From positions 10,390 to 71,128 of the forward strand of contig JAHYZB010000048.1 in assembly GCA_019424645.1 (NCBI GenBank): 60,739 bases of DNA, given 5' to 3'. Position 1 is the first letter of the stretch; each line of letters starts with the position of its first letter. The position numbers and the translations under genes were made by a program. Positions 53,810 through 60,739 of this stretch are shown here, piece after piece. The DNA is from Oxalobacter formigenes (GTDB lineage: Bacteria > Pseudomonadota > Gammaproteobacteria > Burkholderiales > Burkholderiaceae_D). Below the pieces are notes generated by a model. The model was given only the letters and a program-made list of their open reading frames with translations, did no database searches and was not told where the DNA came from.

Positions 53810-54691
53810 ATGAGTGATCTTGAACCCAAAATCAAGGCAGAAATATTAGCCGAAGCGCTGCCTTATATTCAAAAATTCCACGGTAAAACCATCGTGATCA
53901 AATACGGTGGCAATGCCATGACGGAAGAAAAGCTCAAACACGGCTTTGCCCGGGACGTTGTCCTGCTCAAGCTGGTCGGCATGAATCCCGTTGTCGTCCA
54001 TGGAGGCGGTCCCCAGATCGATAATGCGCTGCGAAAAGTCGGCAAGAGCGGTACTTTCATACAGGGGATGAGAATTACCGATGAAGAAACCATGGAAGTG
54101 GTGGAATGGGTTCTTGGCGGCGAAGTCCAGCAGGATATCGTCATGCTGATTAACCAGTATGGTGGACAGGCCGTGGGCCTGACAGGCAAGGATGGCGGTC
54201 TTATTCACGCCAGAAAACTGCAAATGCCGGACCGGGAAAAACCCGGAGAATTCATCGATCTGGGTTTTGTCGGCGAAATCACTTCCATCAATCCGGCTGT
54301 GGTCAAGGCGCTGCAGGATGACGCGTTCATTCCAGTCATTTCGCCGATCGGCTTTTCTGACGATGGACAGGCTTTCAATATCAATGCAGACGTTGTCGCC
54401 GGTGAAATCGCCAAGATCTTGCAAGCGGAAAAACTGATCATGATGACCAATATTCCCGGTGTCATGGACAAGCAGGACAATCTTCTGACAGACCTGACCG
54501 CGGTCGAAATCGACCATCTGTTCGCTGATGGAACCATCTCGGGTGGCATGTTGCCGAAAATCGGTTCGGCGCTTGAAGCGGCGAAATCAGGCGTCAATTC
54601 CGTTCATATCATCGATGGCAGGATTGAGCATTCCCTTCTTCTCGAAATCCTGACAGAACAGCCTTTCGGAACGCTGATCCGTTCCCATTGA
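53810..54691 (+). CDS. argB: N-acetylglutamate kinase ArgB
   Basis: 293 residues. It phosphorylates N-acetylglutamate, the second step of arginine synthesis. Motifs are TIVIKYGGNAM near 27-37, VVHGGGPQID near 63-72, and NINADVVAGEIAKILQAEKL. The N-terminal extension of about 25 residues suits the hexameric, arginine-sensitive type (family knowledge). In related genomes argB stands by the pyrimidine nucleotidase and slmA, which here are 32 kb away. A bidirectional terminator separates it from atpC. Confidence 0.97.
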   Translation: MSDLEPKIKAEILAEALPYIQKFHGKTIVIKYGGNAMTEEKLKHGFARDVVLLKLVGMNPVVVHGGGPQIDNALRKVGKSGTFIQGMRITDEETMEVVEWVLGGEVQQDIVMLINQYGGQAVGLTGKDGGLIHARKLQMPDREKPGEFIDLGFVGEITSINPAVVKALQDDAFIPVISPIGFSDDGQAFNINADVVAGEIAKILQAEKLIMMTNIPGVMDKQDNLLTDLTAVEIDHLFADGTISGGMLPKIGSALEAAKSGVNSVHIIDGRIEHSLLLEILTEQPFGTLIRSH

Positions 54692-54709
54692 AAAGTGTCC
54701 TGAACAAAT

Positions 54710-54737
54710 AAAAAAGGCAGCTTTCGCTGCCTTTTTT
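54710..54737. terminator. Terminator between argB and atpC
   Basis: AAAAAAGGCAGC pairs with GCTGCCTTTTTT over a 4-base TTTC loop. It is bidirectional and ends both argB and the ATP synthase operon. Confidence 0.94.
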
Positions 54738-54756
54738 ATTTAGATGACCGAAATCA

Positions 54757-55179
54757 TTAATGCTTGCGCCGCAATCTTTTAATCATGGCCAACTGCGCGA
54801 CTGCCATTGCAATTTCTGCTTGAGCTTTGGCATAGTCGATCTGGGATTCACGATTCAGAATAGCGTCTTCAGCCAATTTCTTCGCTTCGCTAGCCTTGGC
54901 TTCATCAAGATCTTTTGCACGGATTGCCGTATCAGCCAAAACGGTGACGGCATGCGGTTGAACTTCAAGAACACCACCAGCGACAAAGACGTATTCTTCT
55001 TCTTCCTTGCCGCTTATTTTAATGCGCACAGCACCAGGCTTGATACGAGTAATCAGGGGAGCATGGCGTGGAAGGATACCCAGCTCGCCCAGTTCACCCG
55101 GCAACACGACGAATTCGGCTTCCCCAGAAAAAATCAATTCTTCTGCAGAGACTACGTCAACATGTATGGTGTTTGCCAT
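54757..55179 (-). CDS. atpC: ATP synthase epsilon subunit
   Basis: 140 residues. Part of the F1 central stalk and an inhibitor of ATP hydrolysis. It starts MANTIHVDVVSAEELIFSGE, then GELGILPRHAPLITRIKPG and VFVAGGVLEVQPHAVTVLAD, with a helical C-terminal part. It is the last gene of the operon, 96 bases after atpD, and a strong hairpin lies in that gap. Confidence 0.97.
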   Translation of the reverse strand: MANTIHVDVVSAEELIFSGEAEFVVLPGELGELGILPRHAPLITRIKPGAVRIKISGKEEEEYVFVAGGVLEVQPHAVTVLADTAIRAKDLDEAKASEAKKLAEDAILNRESQIDYAKAQAEIAMAVAQLAMIKRLRRKH

Positions 55180-55223
55180 GTTTGAAACCTTTATGATCGT
55201 TCAGTTGCTTATCGATTTTGTTT

Positions 55224-55256
55224 CTGTGTGAGAGTGTACAGGGTACTCTCACACAG
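55224..55256 (-). promoter_or_regulatory. 12-bp hairpin between atpD and atpC
   Basis: CTGTGTGAGAGT and ACTCTCACACAG pair perfectly over a 9-base loop, 20 bases after the atpD stop. No T run follows, so full termination is unlikely. It may stabilise the upstream message or damp atpC expression. Confidence 0.75.
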
Positions 55257-55275
55257 ATAACCCAATCACAACCGA

Positions 55276-56652
55276 TTACATTCTTTCAGCTTTTGCGATT
55301 GCTTCTTCGATGGCACCGACCATGTAGAACGCCTGTTCTGGCAGGTGATCCAGTTCGCCGTCGGCAATCATCTTGAAGCCCTTGATCGTATCTTTCAGTG
55401 GAACGTATTTACCTGGAGAACCGGTGAACACTTCAGCAACGGTGAAAGGCTGCGACAGGAAACGCTGCATCTTACGTGCACGGGCAACAACCAGCTTGTC
55501 TTCAGGAGCCAGTTCGTCCATACCCAGAATAGCGATAATGTCACGCAATTCTTTATAACGCTGCAGAATACCCTGAACCTGACGGGCAGTCTTGTAGTGT
55601 TCTTCACCAACAATGTGCGGGTCAAGCTGACGGGATGTCGAATCCAGTGGATCTACAGCCGGATAAATACCCAGAGAAGCGATGTCACGGGAAAGAACGA
55701 CGGTCGAGTCCAAGTGGGCGAAGGTCGTTGCAGGTGATGGATCAGTCAAGTCATCGGCTGGAACGTAAACGGCCTGAATGGACGTAATGGAACCAGTGGT
55801 TGTTGACGTAATACGTTCCTGCAATTTACCCATTTCTTCAGCCAGTGTCGGCTGATAACCCACAGCTGAAGGCATACGACCCAGCAGAGCGGATACTTCG
55901 GTACCTGCCAGTGTGAAACGGTAGATGTTATCAACGAAGAACAGCACGTCACGGCCTTCGTCACGGAAACTTTCCGCAATAGTCAAACCGGTCAACGCAA
56001 CACGCAGACGATTACCCGGAGGTTCGTTCATCTGGCCGTAAACCATGGCAACTTTATCCAGAACGTTGGACTCTTTCATTTCATGGTAGAAGTCGTTACC
56101 TTCACGGGTACGTTCACCAACACCGGCAAACACGGACAAGCCGGAATGCTGTTTTGCAATGTTGTTGATCAATTCCATCATGTTAACGGTTTTACCCACA
56201 CCTGCACCGCCGAACAGACCAACCTTACCGCCTTTGGCGAACGGGCAAATCAGGTCAATAACCTTGATGCCTGTTTCGAGAAGTTCCTGGGAAGGAGACA
56301 GTTCGTCGTAGGCTGGTGCTTTACGGTGGATGGAGGCACGTTTTTCTGTCTGAACAGGACCTGCTTCATCAATCGGTTCGCCCAGGACGTTCATAATACG
56401 ACCAAGCGTTGCTTCGCCGATTGGAACCATGATCGGGTTACCTGTATTCTGAATTACCATGCCCCGACGCAAACCATCAGAAGAACCCAGCGCAATGGTA
56501 CGAACAACGCCGTCACCAAGCTGCTGCTGGACTTCCAGAGTAAGATCGGAACCTTCCATTTTCAAAGCATCGTACACCTTTGGCATATTTTCACGTGGAA
56601 ACTCCACGTCAACCACAGCGCCGATACACTGAACGATTTTGCCTTCCGCCAT
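55276..56652 (-). CDS. atpD: ATP synthase beta subunit
   Basis: 458 residues from the ATG at 56652 (MAEGKIVQCIGAVVDVEF), with GAGGGA 8 bases before it; an upstream in-frame ATG overlaps that ribosome site. It is the catalytic subunit: P-loop GGAGVGKTVNMMEL near 148-161, GERTREGNDFY with the catalytic Glu, DNIYRFTLAGTEVSALLGRM and the C-terminal DELAPEDKL-like DELSEED motif. Confidence 0.98.
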   Translation of the reverse strand: MAEGKIVQCIGAVVDVEFPRENMPKVYDALKMEGSDLTLEVQQQLGDGVVRTIALGSSDGLRRGMVIQNTGNPIMVPIGEATLGRIMNVLGEPIDEAGPVQTEKRASIHRKAPAYDELSPSQELLETGIKVIDLICPFAKGGKVGLFGGAGVGKTVNMMELINNIAKQHSGLSVFAGVGERTREGNDFYHEMKESNVLDKVAMVYGQMNEPPGNRLRVALTGLTIAESFRDEGRDVLFFVDNIYRFTLAGTEVSALLGRMPSAVGYQPTLAEEMGKLQERITSTTTGSITSIQAVYVPADDLTDPSPATTFAHLDSTVVLSRDIASLGIYPAVDPLDSTSRQLDPHIVGEEHYKTARQVQGILQRYKELRDIIAILGMDELAPEDKLVVARARKMQRFLSQPFTVAEVFTGSPGKYVPLKDTIKGFKMIADGELDHLPEQAFYMVGAIEEAIAKAERM

Positions 56653-56711
56653 TTTTCGTTCCCTCAATATAAATTATTCGTTTAATGCAAATCTGTCGAA
56701 TCAACTACGGA

Positions 56712-57581
56712 TTAAACCGCAGCTGCACCTGCCACAATTTCAGACAATTCAGTCGTAATCGCAGCCTGACGGGTCTTGTTATAAATCAGTTTCAGTTCTG
56801 AAATGACATTACCCGCATTATCACTTGCAGCTTTCATGGCGACCATCCGTGCAGACTGTTCTGACGCGATATTTTCAGCAACGGACTGATAAAGCACTGC
56901 TTCAATATAACGCTGCAACAAAGTATCGATAACAGAAGGTGCATCCGGTTCGTAAATATATTCCCAACTATGGCTTTTGGTATCCACGGTGAGAGTTTCT
57001 TTAGGTAATGGAAGCAGCTGCTCTATCACCGGTTCCTGCTTCATCGTATTGACGAATTTGTTGTAACACAGATAGATAGCATCCAGATTTTCCGCGTTGT
57101 ATTCATCCAGCAAAACTTTAAAAGGCCCGATCAGCTGTTCCAGACGAGGTGCGTCCCCGAGCTGAACGACAGAGGATAAGACCTTTGCGCCAATCCGGTT
57201 TAAAAATCCGAGGCCTTTTGTACCGACAGCAACTGTTGTGATACTGTTGCCCCTGGCTTCTTCATCGCGCATTTTGTTGGTGACGATTCTCAATACGTTC
57301 GTATTCAAACCACCACACAAACCTTTGTCGGTCGTCACGATAACAAGACCGATTCTTTTGGATTGCGCACGTTCAACGGTAAATGGATGAACGTAATCGG
57401 GATTTGCTTCTGCCATGTGAGCCGCAATATTGCGAACAATCTCACTATATGGACGGCTGGAACGCATCCTTTCCTGCGCTTTGCGCATTTTGGATGCGGC
57501 CACCATTTCCATAGCCTTGGTAATTTTCCTCGTATTTTCTACGCTGCTGATTTGGCCGCGTATCTCCTTGCCTGATGCCAT
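56712..57581 (-). CDS. atpG: ATP synthase gamma subunit
   Basis: 289 residues. Central rotating shaft of F1. It starts MASGKEIRGQISSVENTRKI and TKAMEMVAASKM, has TTDKGLCGGLNTNV near 80-95, and ends with the coiled KLIYNKTRQAAITTELSEIV signature. It follows atpA by 37 bases. Confidence 0.97.
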   Translation of the reverse strand: MASGKEIRGQISSVENTRKITKAMEMVAASKMRKAQERMRSSRPYSEIVRNIAAHMAEANPDYVHPFTVERAQSKRIGLVIVTTDKGLCGGLNTNVLRIVTNKMRDEEARGNSITTVAVGTKGLGFLNRIGAKVLSSVVQLGDAPRLEQLIGPFKVLLDEYNAENLDAIYLCYNKFVNTMKQEPVIEQLLPLPKETLTVDTKSHSWEYIYEPDAPSVIDTLLQRYIEAVLYQSVAENIASEQSARMVAMKAASDNAGNVISELKLIYNKTRQAAITTELSEIVAGAAAV

Positions 57582-57618
57582 GAGGCTTTACTCCTTGTCG
57601 CTTCAGTTAAATCGTTGA

Positions 57619-59169
57619 TCAGGCAGCTTCCTGAGACCGGATTTGTTTGAAATCGGTAATTGCTGCCGCCATTGTCGATTCATCATCCTTGTCCAGCTTC
57701 TTGTTTTCATCAATTCTTCTCAGAAGATCAGAATGATTGTCTTTCATGTAAGCGTGCAGCTCGGCTTCGAATGGCAGGACATCCTTGACTTCGATGTCAT
57801 CCAGGAAACCACTGTTAACGGCAAACAGGGAAACAGACATTAAAGAGATAGGCAATGGAGAATACTGATTCTGTTTCAGCAATTCGGTAACACGGGCGCC
57901 ACGGTCGAGCTGACGTCTGGTTGCTTCATCCAGGTCAGATGCAAACTGTGCAAACGCAGCCAGTTCACGATACTGTGCCAGATCGGTACGGTTGCCGCCG
58001 GAAAGACTCTTGATGACTTTGGTCTGGGCAGCACCACCTACGCGGGAAACGGAAATACCAGCGTTAATGGCAGGACGGATACCTGCGTTGAACAGGCTGG
58101 TTTCCAAAAAGATCTGACCGTCGGTAATGGAAATAACGTTGGTCGGAACGAATGCGGAAACGTCACCTGCCTGCGTTTCAATAATTGGCAGAGCGGTCAG
58201 TGAACCGGTTTTACCCTTGACTTCGCCATTGGTGAACTGTTCGACATAGTGTTCATTGACACGAGCCGCACGTTCGAGCAGGCGGGAGTGCAAATAGAAA
58301 ACGTCACCAGGGAATGCTTCACGTCCAGGTGGACGGCGCAACAGCAGGGAAACCTGGCGGTAGGCGACGGCCTGTTTGGAGAGATCATCATAAACGATCA
58401 GGGCATCCTGACCACGATCACGGAAATATTCACCCATTGCACAGCCGGCATATGGTGCAATGTATTGCATTGCAGCAGATTCGGAAGCGGTAGCAGCTAC
58501 GACAATGGTGTAATCCATTGCGCCGTTTTCTTCCAGGGCACGAACGGTATTTTTGATCGAGGAAGCTTTTTGGCCGACAGCGACATAAATACAGATCATG
58601 TCCTGGCCTTTTTGATTGATGATGGCATCAATCGCTACGGCCGTTTTACCTGTCTGGCGGTCACCAATGATCAGTTCACGTTGTCCGCGTCCGATTGGCA
58701 CCATGGAGTCAATAGACTTCAAACCGGTTTGCATCGGCTGGGAAACAGATTGACGGGCGATAACGCCTGGAGCAATCTTTTCGATCGGGCTGGTTATCTT
58801 GGCGTTGATCGGGCCTTTTCCGTCAATTGGGGAACCCAGAGAGTCAACGACACGACCGATCAGTTCAGGACCGGTTGGGACTTCCAGAATACGCCCCGTA
58901 CATTTAACGATATCACCTTCTGAAATATGTTCGTATGCACCCAGAACCACGGCACCGACGGAATCGCGTTCCAGGTTCAATGCCAGGCCAAAAGTATTTC
59001 CAGGGAATTCAAGCATTTCCCCCTGCATAACGTCAGAGAGGCCATGAATACGGCAGATACCGTCAGAGACGGAAATAACGGTACCCTGATTGCGAATCTC
59101 GGCGGAATCACCCAGATTCTCTATCCGATTTTTAATCAGATCACTGATTTCGGACGGGTTTAGTAACAT
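57619..59169 (-). CDS. atpA: ATP synthase alpha subunit
   Basis: 516 residues. Non-catalytic nucleotide-binding F1 subunit. It starts MLLNPSEISDLIKNRIENLG, has the P-loop IIGDRQTGKTAVAIDAI near 167-183, YDDLSKQAVAYRQ and the arginine-finger region SVSRVGGAAQTK. It lies 49 bases after atpH. Confidence 0.98.
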   Translation of the reverse strand: MLLNPSEISDLIKNRIENLGDSAEIRNQGTVISVSDGICRIHGLSDVMQGEMLEFPGNTFGLALNLERDSVGAVVLGAYEHISEGDIVKCTGRILEVPTGPELIGRVVDSLGSPIDGKGPINAKITSPIEKIAPGVIARQSVSQPMQTGLKSIDSMVPIGRGQRELIIGDRQTGKTAVAIDAIINQKGQDMICIYVAVGQKASSIKNTVRALEENGAMDYTIVVAATASESAAMQYIAPYAGCAMGEYFRDRGQDALIVYDDLSKQAVAYRQVSLLLRRPPGREAFPGDVFYLHSRLLERAARVNEHYVEQFTNGEVKGKTGSLTALPIIETQAGDVSAFVPTNVISITDGQIFLETSLFNAGIRPAINAGISVSRVGGAAQTKVIKSLSGGNRTDLAQYRELAAFAQFASDLDEATRRQLDRGARVTELLKQNQYSPLPISLMSVSLFAVNSGFLDDIEVKDVLPFEAELHAYMKDNHSDLLRRIDENKKLDKDDESTMAAAITDFKQIRSQEAA

Positions 59170-59218
59170 GCTAACTCCTAATATTGTTCTATCGGTTCGC
59201 GCCGCTCAAGCAGCTTGA

Positions 59219-59749
59219 TTACGAAACAAGGGTTTCCTGCATTTTTTGCAGCTTTCCACGTACAGACAGGTCAAGAACTTCATCGCCGACAGTAGCACAT
59301 ATGCCGCCGATGAGGGATTCATCGACCTCAACCGTAGGAATAAGCTTGCGTCCAAACCGCTTTTCCAATTTACTGACGAGATCATCGACTTGGTTTTCGG
59401 TTAACGGAAAAGCTGTGGCTATTTTTGCAATTGCCGCTCCCTGAGCTGCATTTTTCAGTTCTTCAAACTGAATTGCAATTTCAGGGAGTAAAGAAACACG
59501 GTCATTATCAACGAGAACCTTGATGAAATTTTTTACCGTTTCATCGTTTTCACATCGAAAGATCGAGTAAAGGATTTCAGCTATCTGATCCTTTCTCAAA
59601 TTCGGATTGTTCGCAACCTCAAGAACTTGAGGATGCGATCCGATTTTAGACAATGCTTCAATCAGCTGAGACCACTGTGTCAAATCCTGCTTTTGCGCTA
59701 TCTGAAAAAGTGCTTCAGCATATGGGCGCGCTACAGTAGCTATTTCCAT
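59219..59749 (-). CDS. atpH: ATP synthase delta subunit
   Basis: 176 residues. Joins F1 to the peripheral stalk. It starts MEIATVARPYAEALFQIA and ends GGICATVGDEVLDLSVRGKL, family signatures. Two bases separate it from atpF, so translation is coupled. Confidence 0.96.
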   Translation of the reverse strand: MEIATVARPYAEALFQIAQKQDLTQWSQLIEALSKIGSHPQVLEVANNPNLRKDQIAEILYSIFRCENDETVKNFIKVLVDNDRVSLLPEIAIQFEELKNAAQGAAIAKIATAFPLTENQVDDLVSKLEKRFGRKLIPTVEVDESLIGGICATVGDEVLDLSVRGKLQKMQETLVS

Positions 59750-59751
59750 AA

Positions 59752-60222
59752 TTAAAGTTCAGCAGAAATTTTGTTTAACAGATCAGCGTGAGCCTGAGCA
59801 TCGATTTCCTTTTTGAGAATCTGCTCTGCTCCCTTGACAGCCAGTGCCGCAACTTCTGCGCGAAGTTGTTCTCTTGCCTGTTTGATCTGCAGATCGGCCT
59901 GAGCTCTGGCTTGCGCCAGAATTTCGGCAGCCTCGCTCTCAGCATCGGTTTTGATGTCATCCGCAATTTTCTGTGCCCGTGTTTCAGCTTCCAGAACACG
60001 TTTTTGACCTTCTTCTCTTGCTTTGGCAAGTTCGGTCTGAACGTGCTTTTGTACGGCAATCATTTCCTGTTTGCTGCGGTCAGCTGCAGTCAAACCTTCC
60101 TGAATTCTTTTCGCGCGTTCATCCAGTACTTTTACCAAAGGTGGCCATACTACTTTTGCCGTGAATATGGCAAGAACAATAAAGACCACGAATTGCGCGA
60201 ATAAAGTCGCATTTAAATTCAC
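59752..60222 (-). CDS. atpF: ATP synthase subunit b
   Basis: 156 residues from the GTG at 60222 (VNLNATLFAQFVVFIVLAIF). This GTG has AAGGA at a good distance and gives the usual length and start of the betaproteobacterial protein; the ATG ten codons upstream (60252) would place the ribosome site inside the gene. One N-terminal membrane helix is followed by a long Ala/Glu-rich coiled coil that forms the peripheral stalk. Confidence 0.95.
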   Translation of the reverse strand: MNLNATLFAQFVVFIVLAIFTAKVVWPPLVKVLDERAKRIQEGLTAADRSKQEMIAVQKHVQTELAKAREEGQKRVLEAETRAQKIADDIKTDAESEAAEILAQARAQADLQIKQAREQLRAEVAALAVKGAEQILKKEIDAQAHADLLNKISAEL

Positions 60223-60295
60223 GGTGTATTCCTTTTTAATAGCTTTCGCCAATTAAATAAGTTCGAGATGTCGCCATCCGAACCGTCGTTCATGA

Positions 60296-60538
60296 TTAAC
60301 CAGCAAATGGGTTAACGAATGCGAACATGACGGAAATAGCAACAGCGATCAGGTAAACAGCATCGACCAGACCAGCCAGAATCAGAACGTTGGTACGCAG
60401 TGGGTTGGTCAGTTCAGGTTGACGCGCAGCCGCATCAAGGTATTTACCTGCCATAAACGAGATGCCGATGGCAGCAGCGATAGCTACTAAAGCAATCATA
60501 AAACCACAGGTAAAAACCATCATGCCGGTATTAGTCAT
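60296..60538 (-). CDS. atpE: ATP synthase subunit c
   Basis: 80 residues, two membrane helices. The helix-one glycine pattern (AIGISFMAGKYLDAAARQPE) and the loop RQPE are typical. The proton-binding acidic residue of helix two is Asp in GLVDAVYLIAVAIS; no sodium-type ligand set is evident. It forms the rotor ring. Confidence 0.96.
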   Translation of the reverse strand: MTNTGMMVFTCGFMIALVAIAAAIGISFMAGKYLDAAARQPELTNPLRTNVLILAGLVDAVYLIAVAISVMFAFVNPFAG

Positions 60539-60598
60539 AATATTTCCTTCCAGATTATTAAAATAAAAGTAGTTAAAACAAAGGGTAAAAAAAACTTA

Positions 60599-60739
60599 TT
60601 AATGGCCTTCGTGTGCAAGACCCAGATAAACAAGAGTCAGCATCATGAAAATGAAAGCCTGCAAGAAAATGATCAGAATATGAAAAATTGCCCAGATTGA
60701 ACCAGCTATTACATGGCCAATAAACAGGAAAGAACCGCC
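60599..60739 (-). CDS. atpB: ATP synthase subunit a, C-terminal part only
   Basis: The last 46 codons and stop of atpB; the rest lies beyond the window. The visible sequence GGSFLFIGHVIAGSIWAIFH, then ILIIFLQAFIFMMLTLVYLG and LAHEGH matches the terminal helix of subunit a, including the conserved FLQAFIFMMLT segment. It is 60 bases upstream of atpE, as in the standard operon. Confidence 0.95.
   Translation of the reverse strand, partial: GGSFLFIGHVIAGSIWAIFHILIIFLQAFIFMMLTLVYLGLAHEGH

Noticed and set aside
56588..56602. parS-like TTTTCACGTGGAAAC inside atpD
   Set aside because: The right half deviates from parS and the bases are explained by conserved atpD codons.

Overview
The window is a chromosomal segment of a betaproteobacterium, most likely a member of the Burkholderiales close to Oxalobacter (Oxalobacteraceae). 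The basis is protein-family content (BPSS1780-type membrane protein, DUF2782-type protein beside thrB, DUF6139-like protein, FolE2 behind dxs, betaproteobacterial-style MetH, AtpF and GyrB) together with base composition that looks moderate by eye rather than GC-rich. The genus call is inference; the class call is much firmer.

Positions 1-6610 are the end of an integrated genomic island anchored at a tRNA-Thr(CGT) gene. From the tRNA inward it holds a tyrosine recombinase with an unusual iterated G-rich motif around its start, a sigma-70-like protein, a small conserved-looking protein, a short operon of an unknown protein, an AlpA-type regulator and a winged-helix-like protein, about 1 kb of gene-poor DNA containing a fossil of an IS3-family transposase, and a large membrane-inserted KAP/YobI-type P-loop NTPase that runs off the left edge. 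The NTPase belongs to a group often carried as accessory or anti-phage cargo and is the best candidate for something unusual here. The far end of the island is not visible.

Positions 6690-24162 are core genome: dsbC, a drug/metabolite transporter, metH, an M61 peptidase with a PDZ domain, trpGDC without trpE, the yacG-zapD-coaE-prepilin peptidase group without pilB or pilC, slmA with a pyrimidine 5'-nucleotidase, and the classical rpmH-rnpA-yidD-yidC operon. Positions 24163-41129 are the replication and segregation neighbourhood: dnaA-dnaN-gyrB on the plus strand, and mnmG-rsmG-parA-parB on the minus strand. Upstream of mnmG lie a perfect parS palindrome and a very AT-rich block with DnaA-box-like sites, which I propose as oriC. 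Between these two groups are an AI-2E-type permease, small conserved proteins, an M24 aminopeptidase and a purine phosphoribosyltransferase.

Positions 41142-54737 carry metabolic and repair genes: pyrC, a PduO-type cobalamin adenosyltransferase (which may supply adenosylcobalamin; MetH itself uses methylcobalamin), folE2 with the isoprenoid operon xseB-ispA-dxs, a second EamA transporter, polA abutting a divergent LOG-family gene, then DUF2782-thrB-BPSS1780-argB. Positions 54757-60739 are the F-type ATP synthase operon atpB-E-F-H-A-G-D-C, with atpB cut by the right edge and a strong hairpin between atpD and atpC. There is one tRNA gene, no rRNA gene and no CRISPR array.
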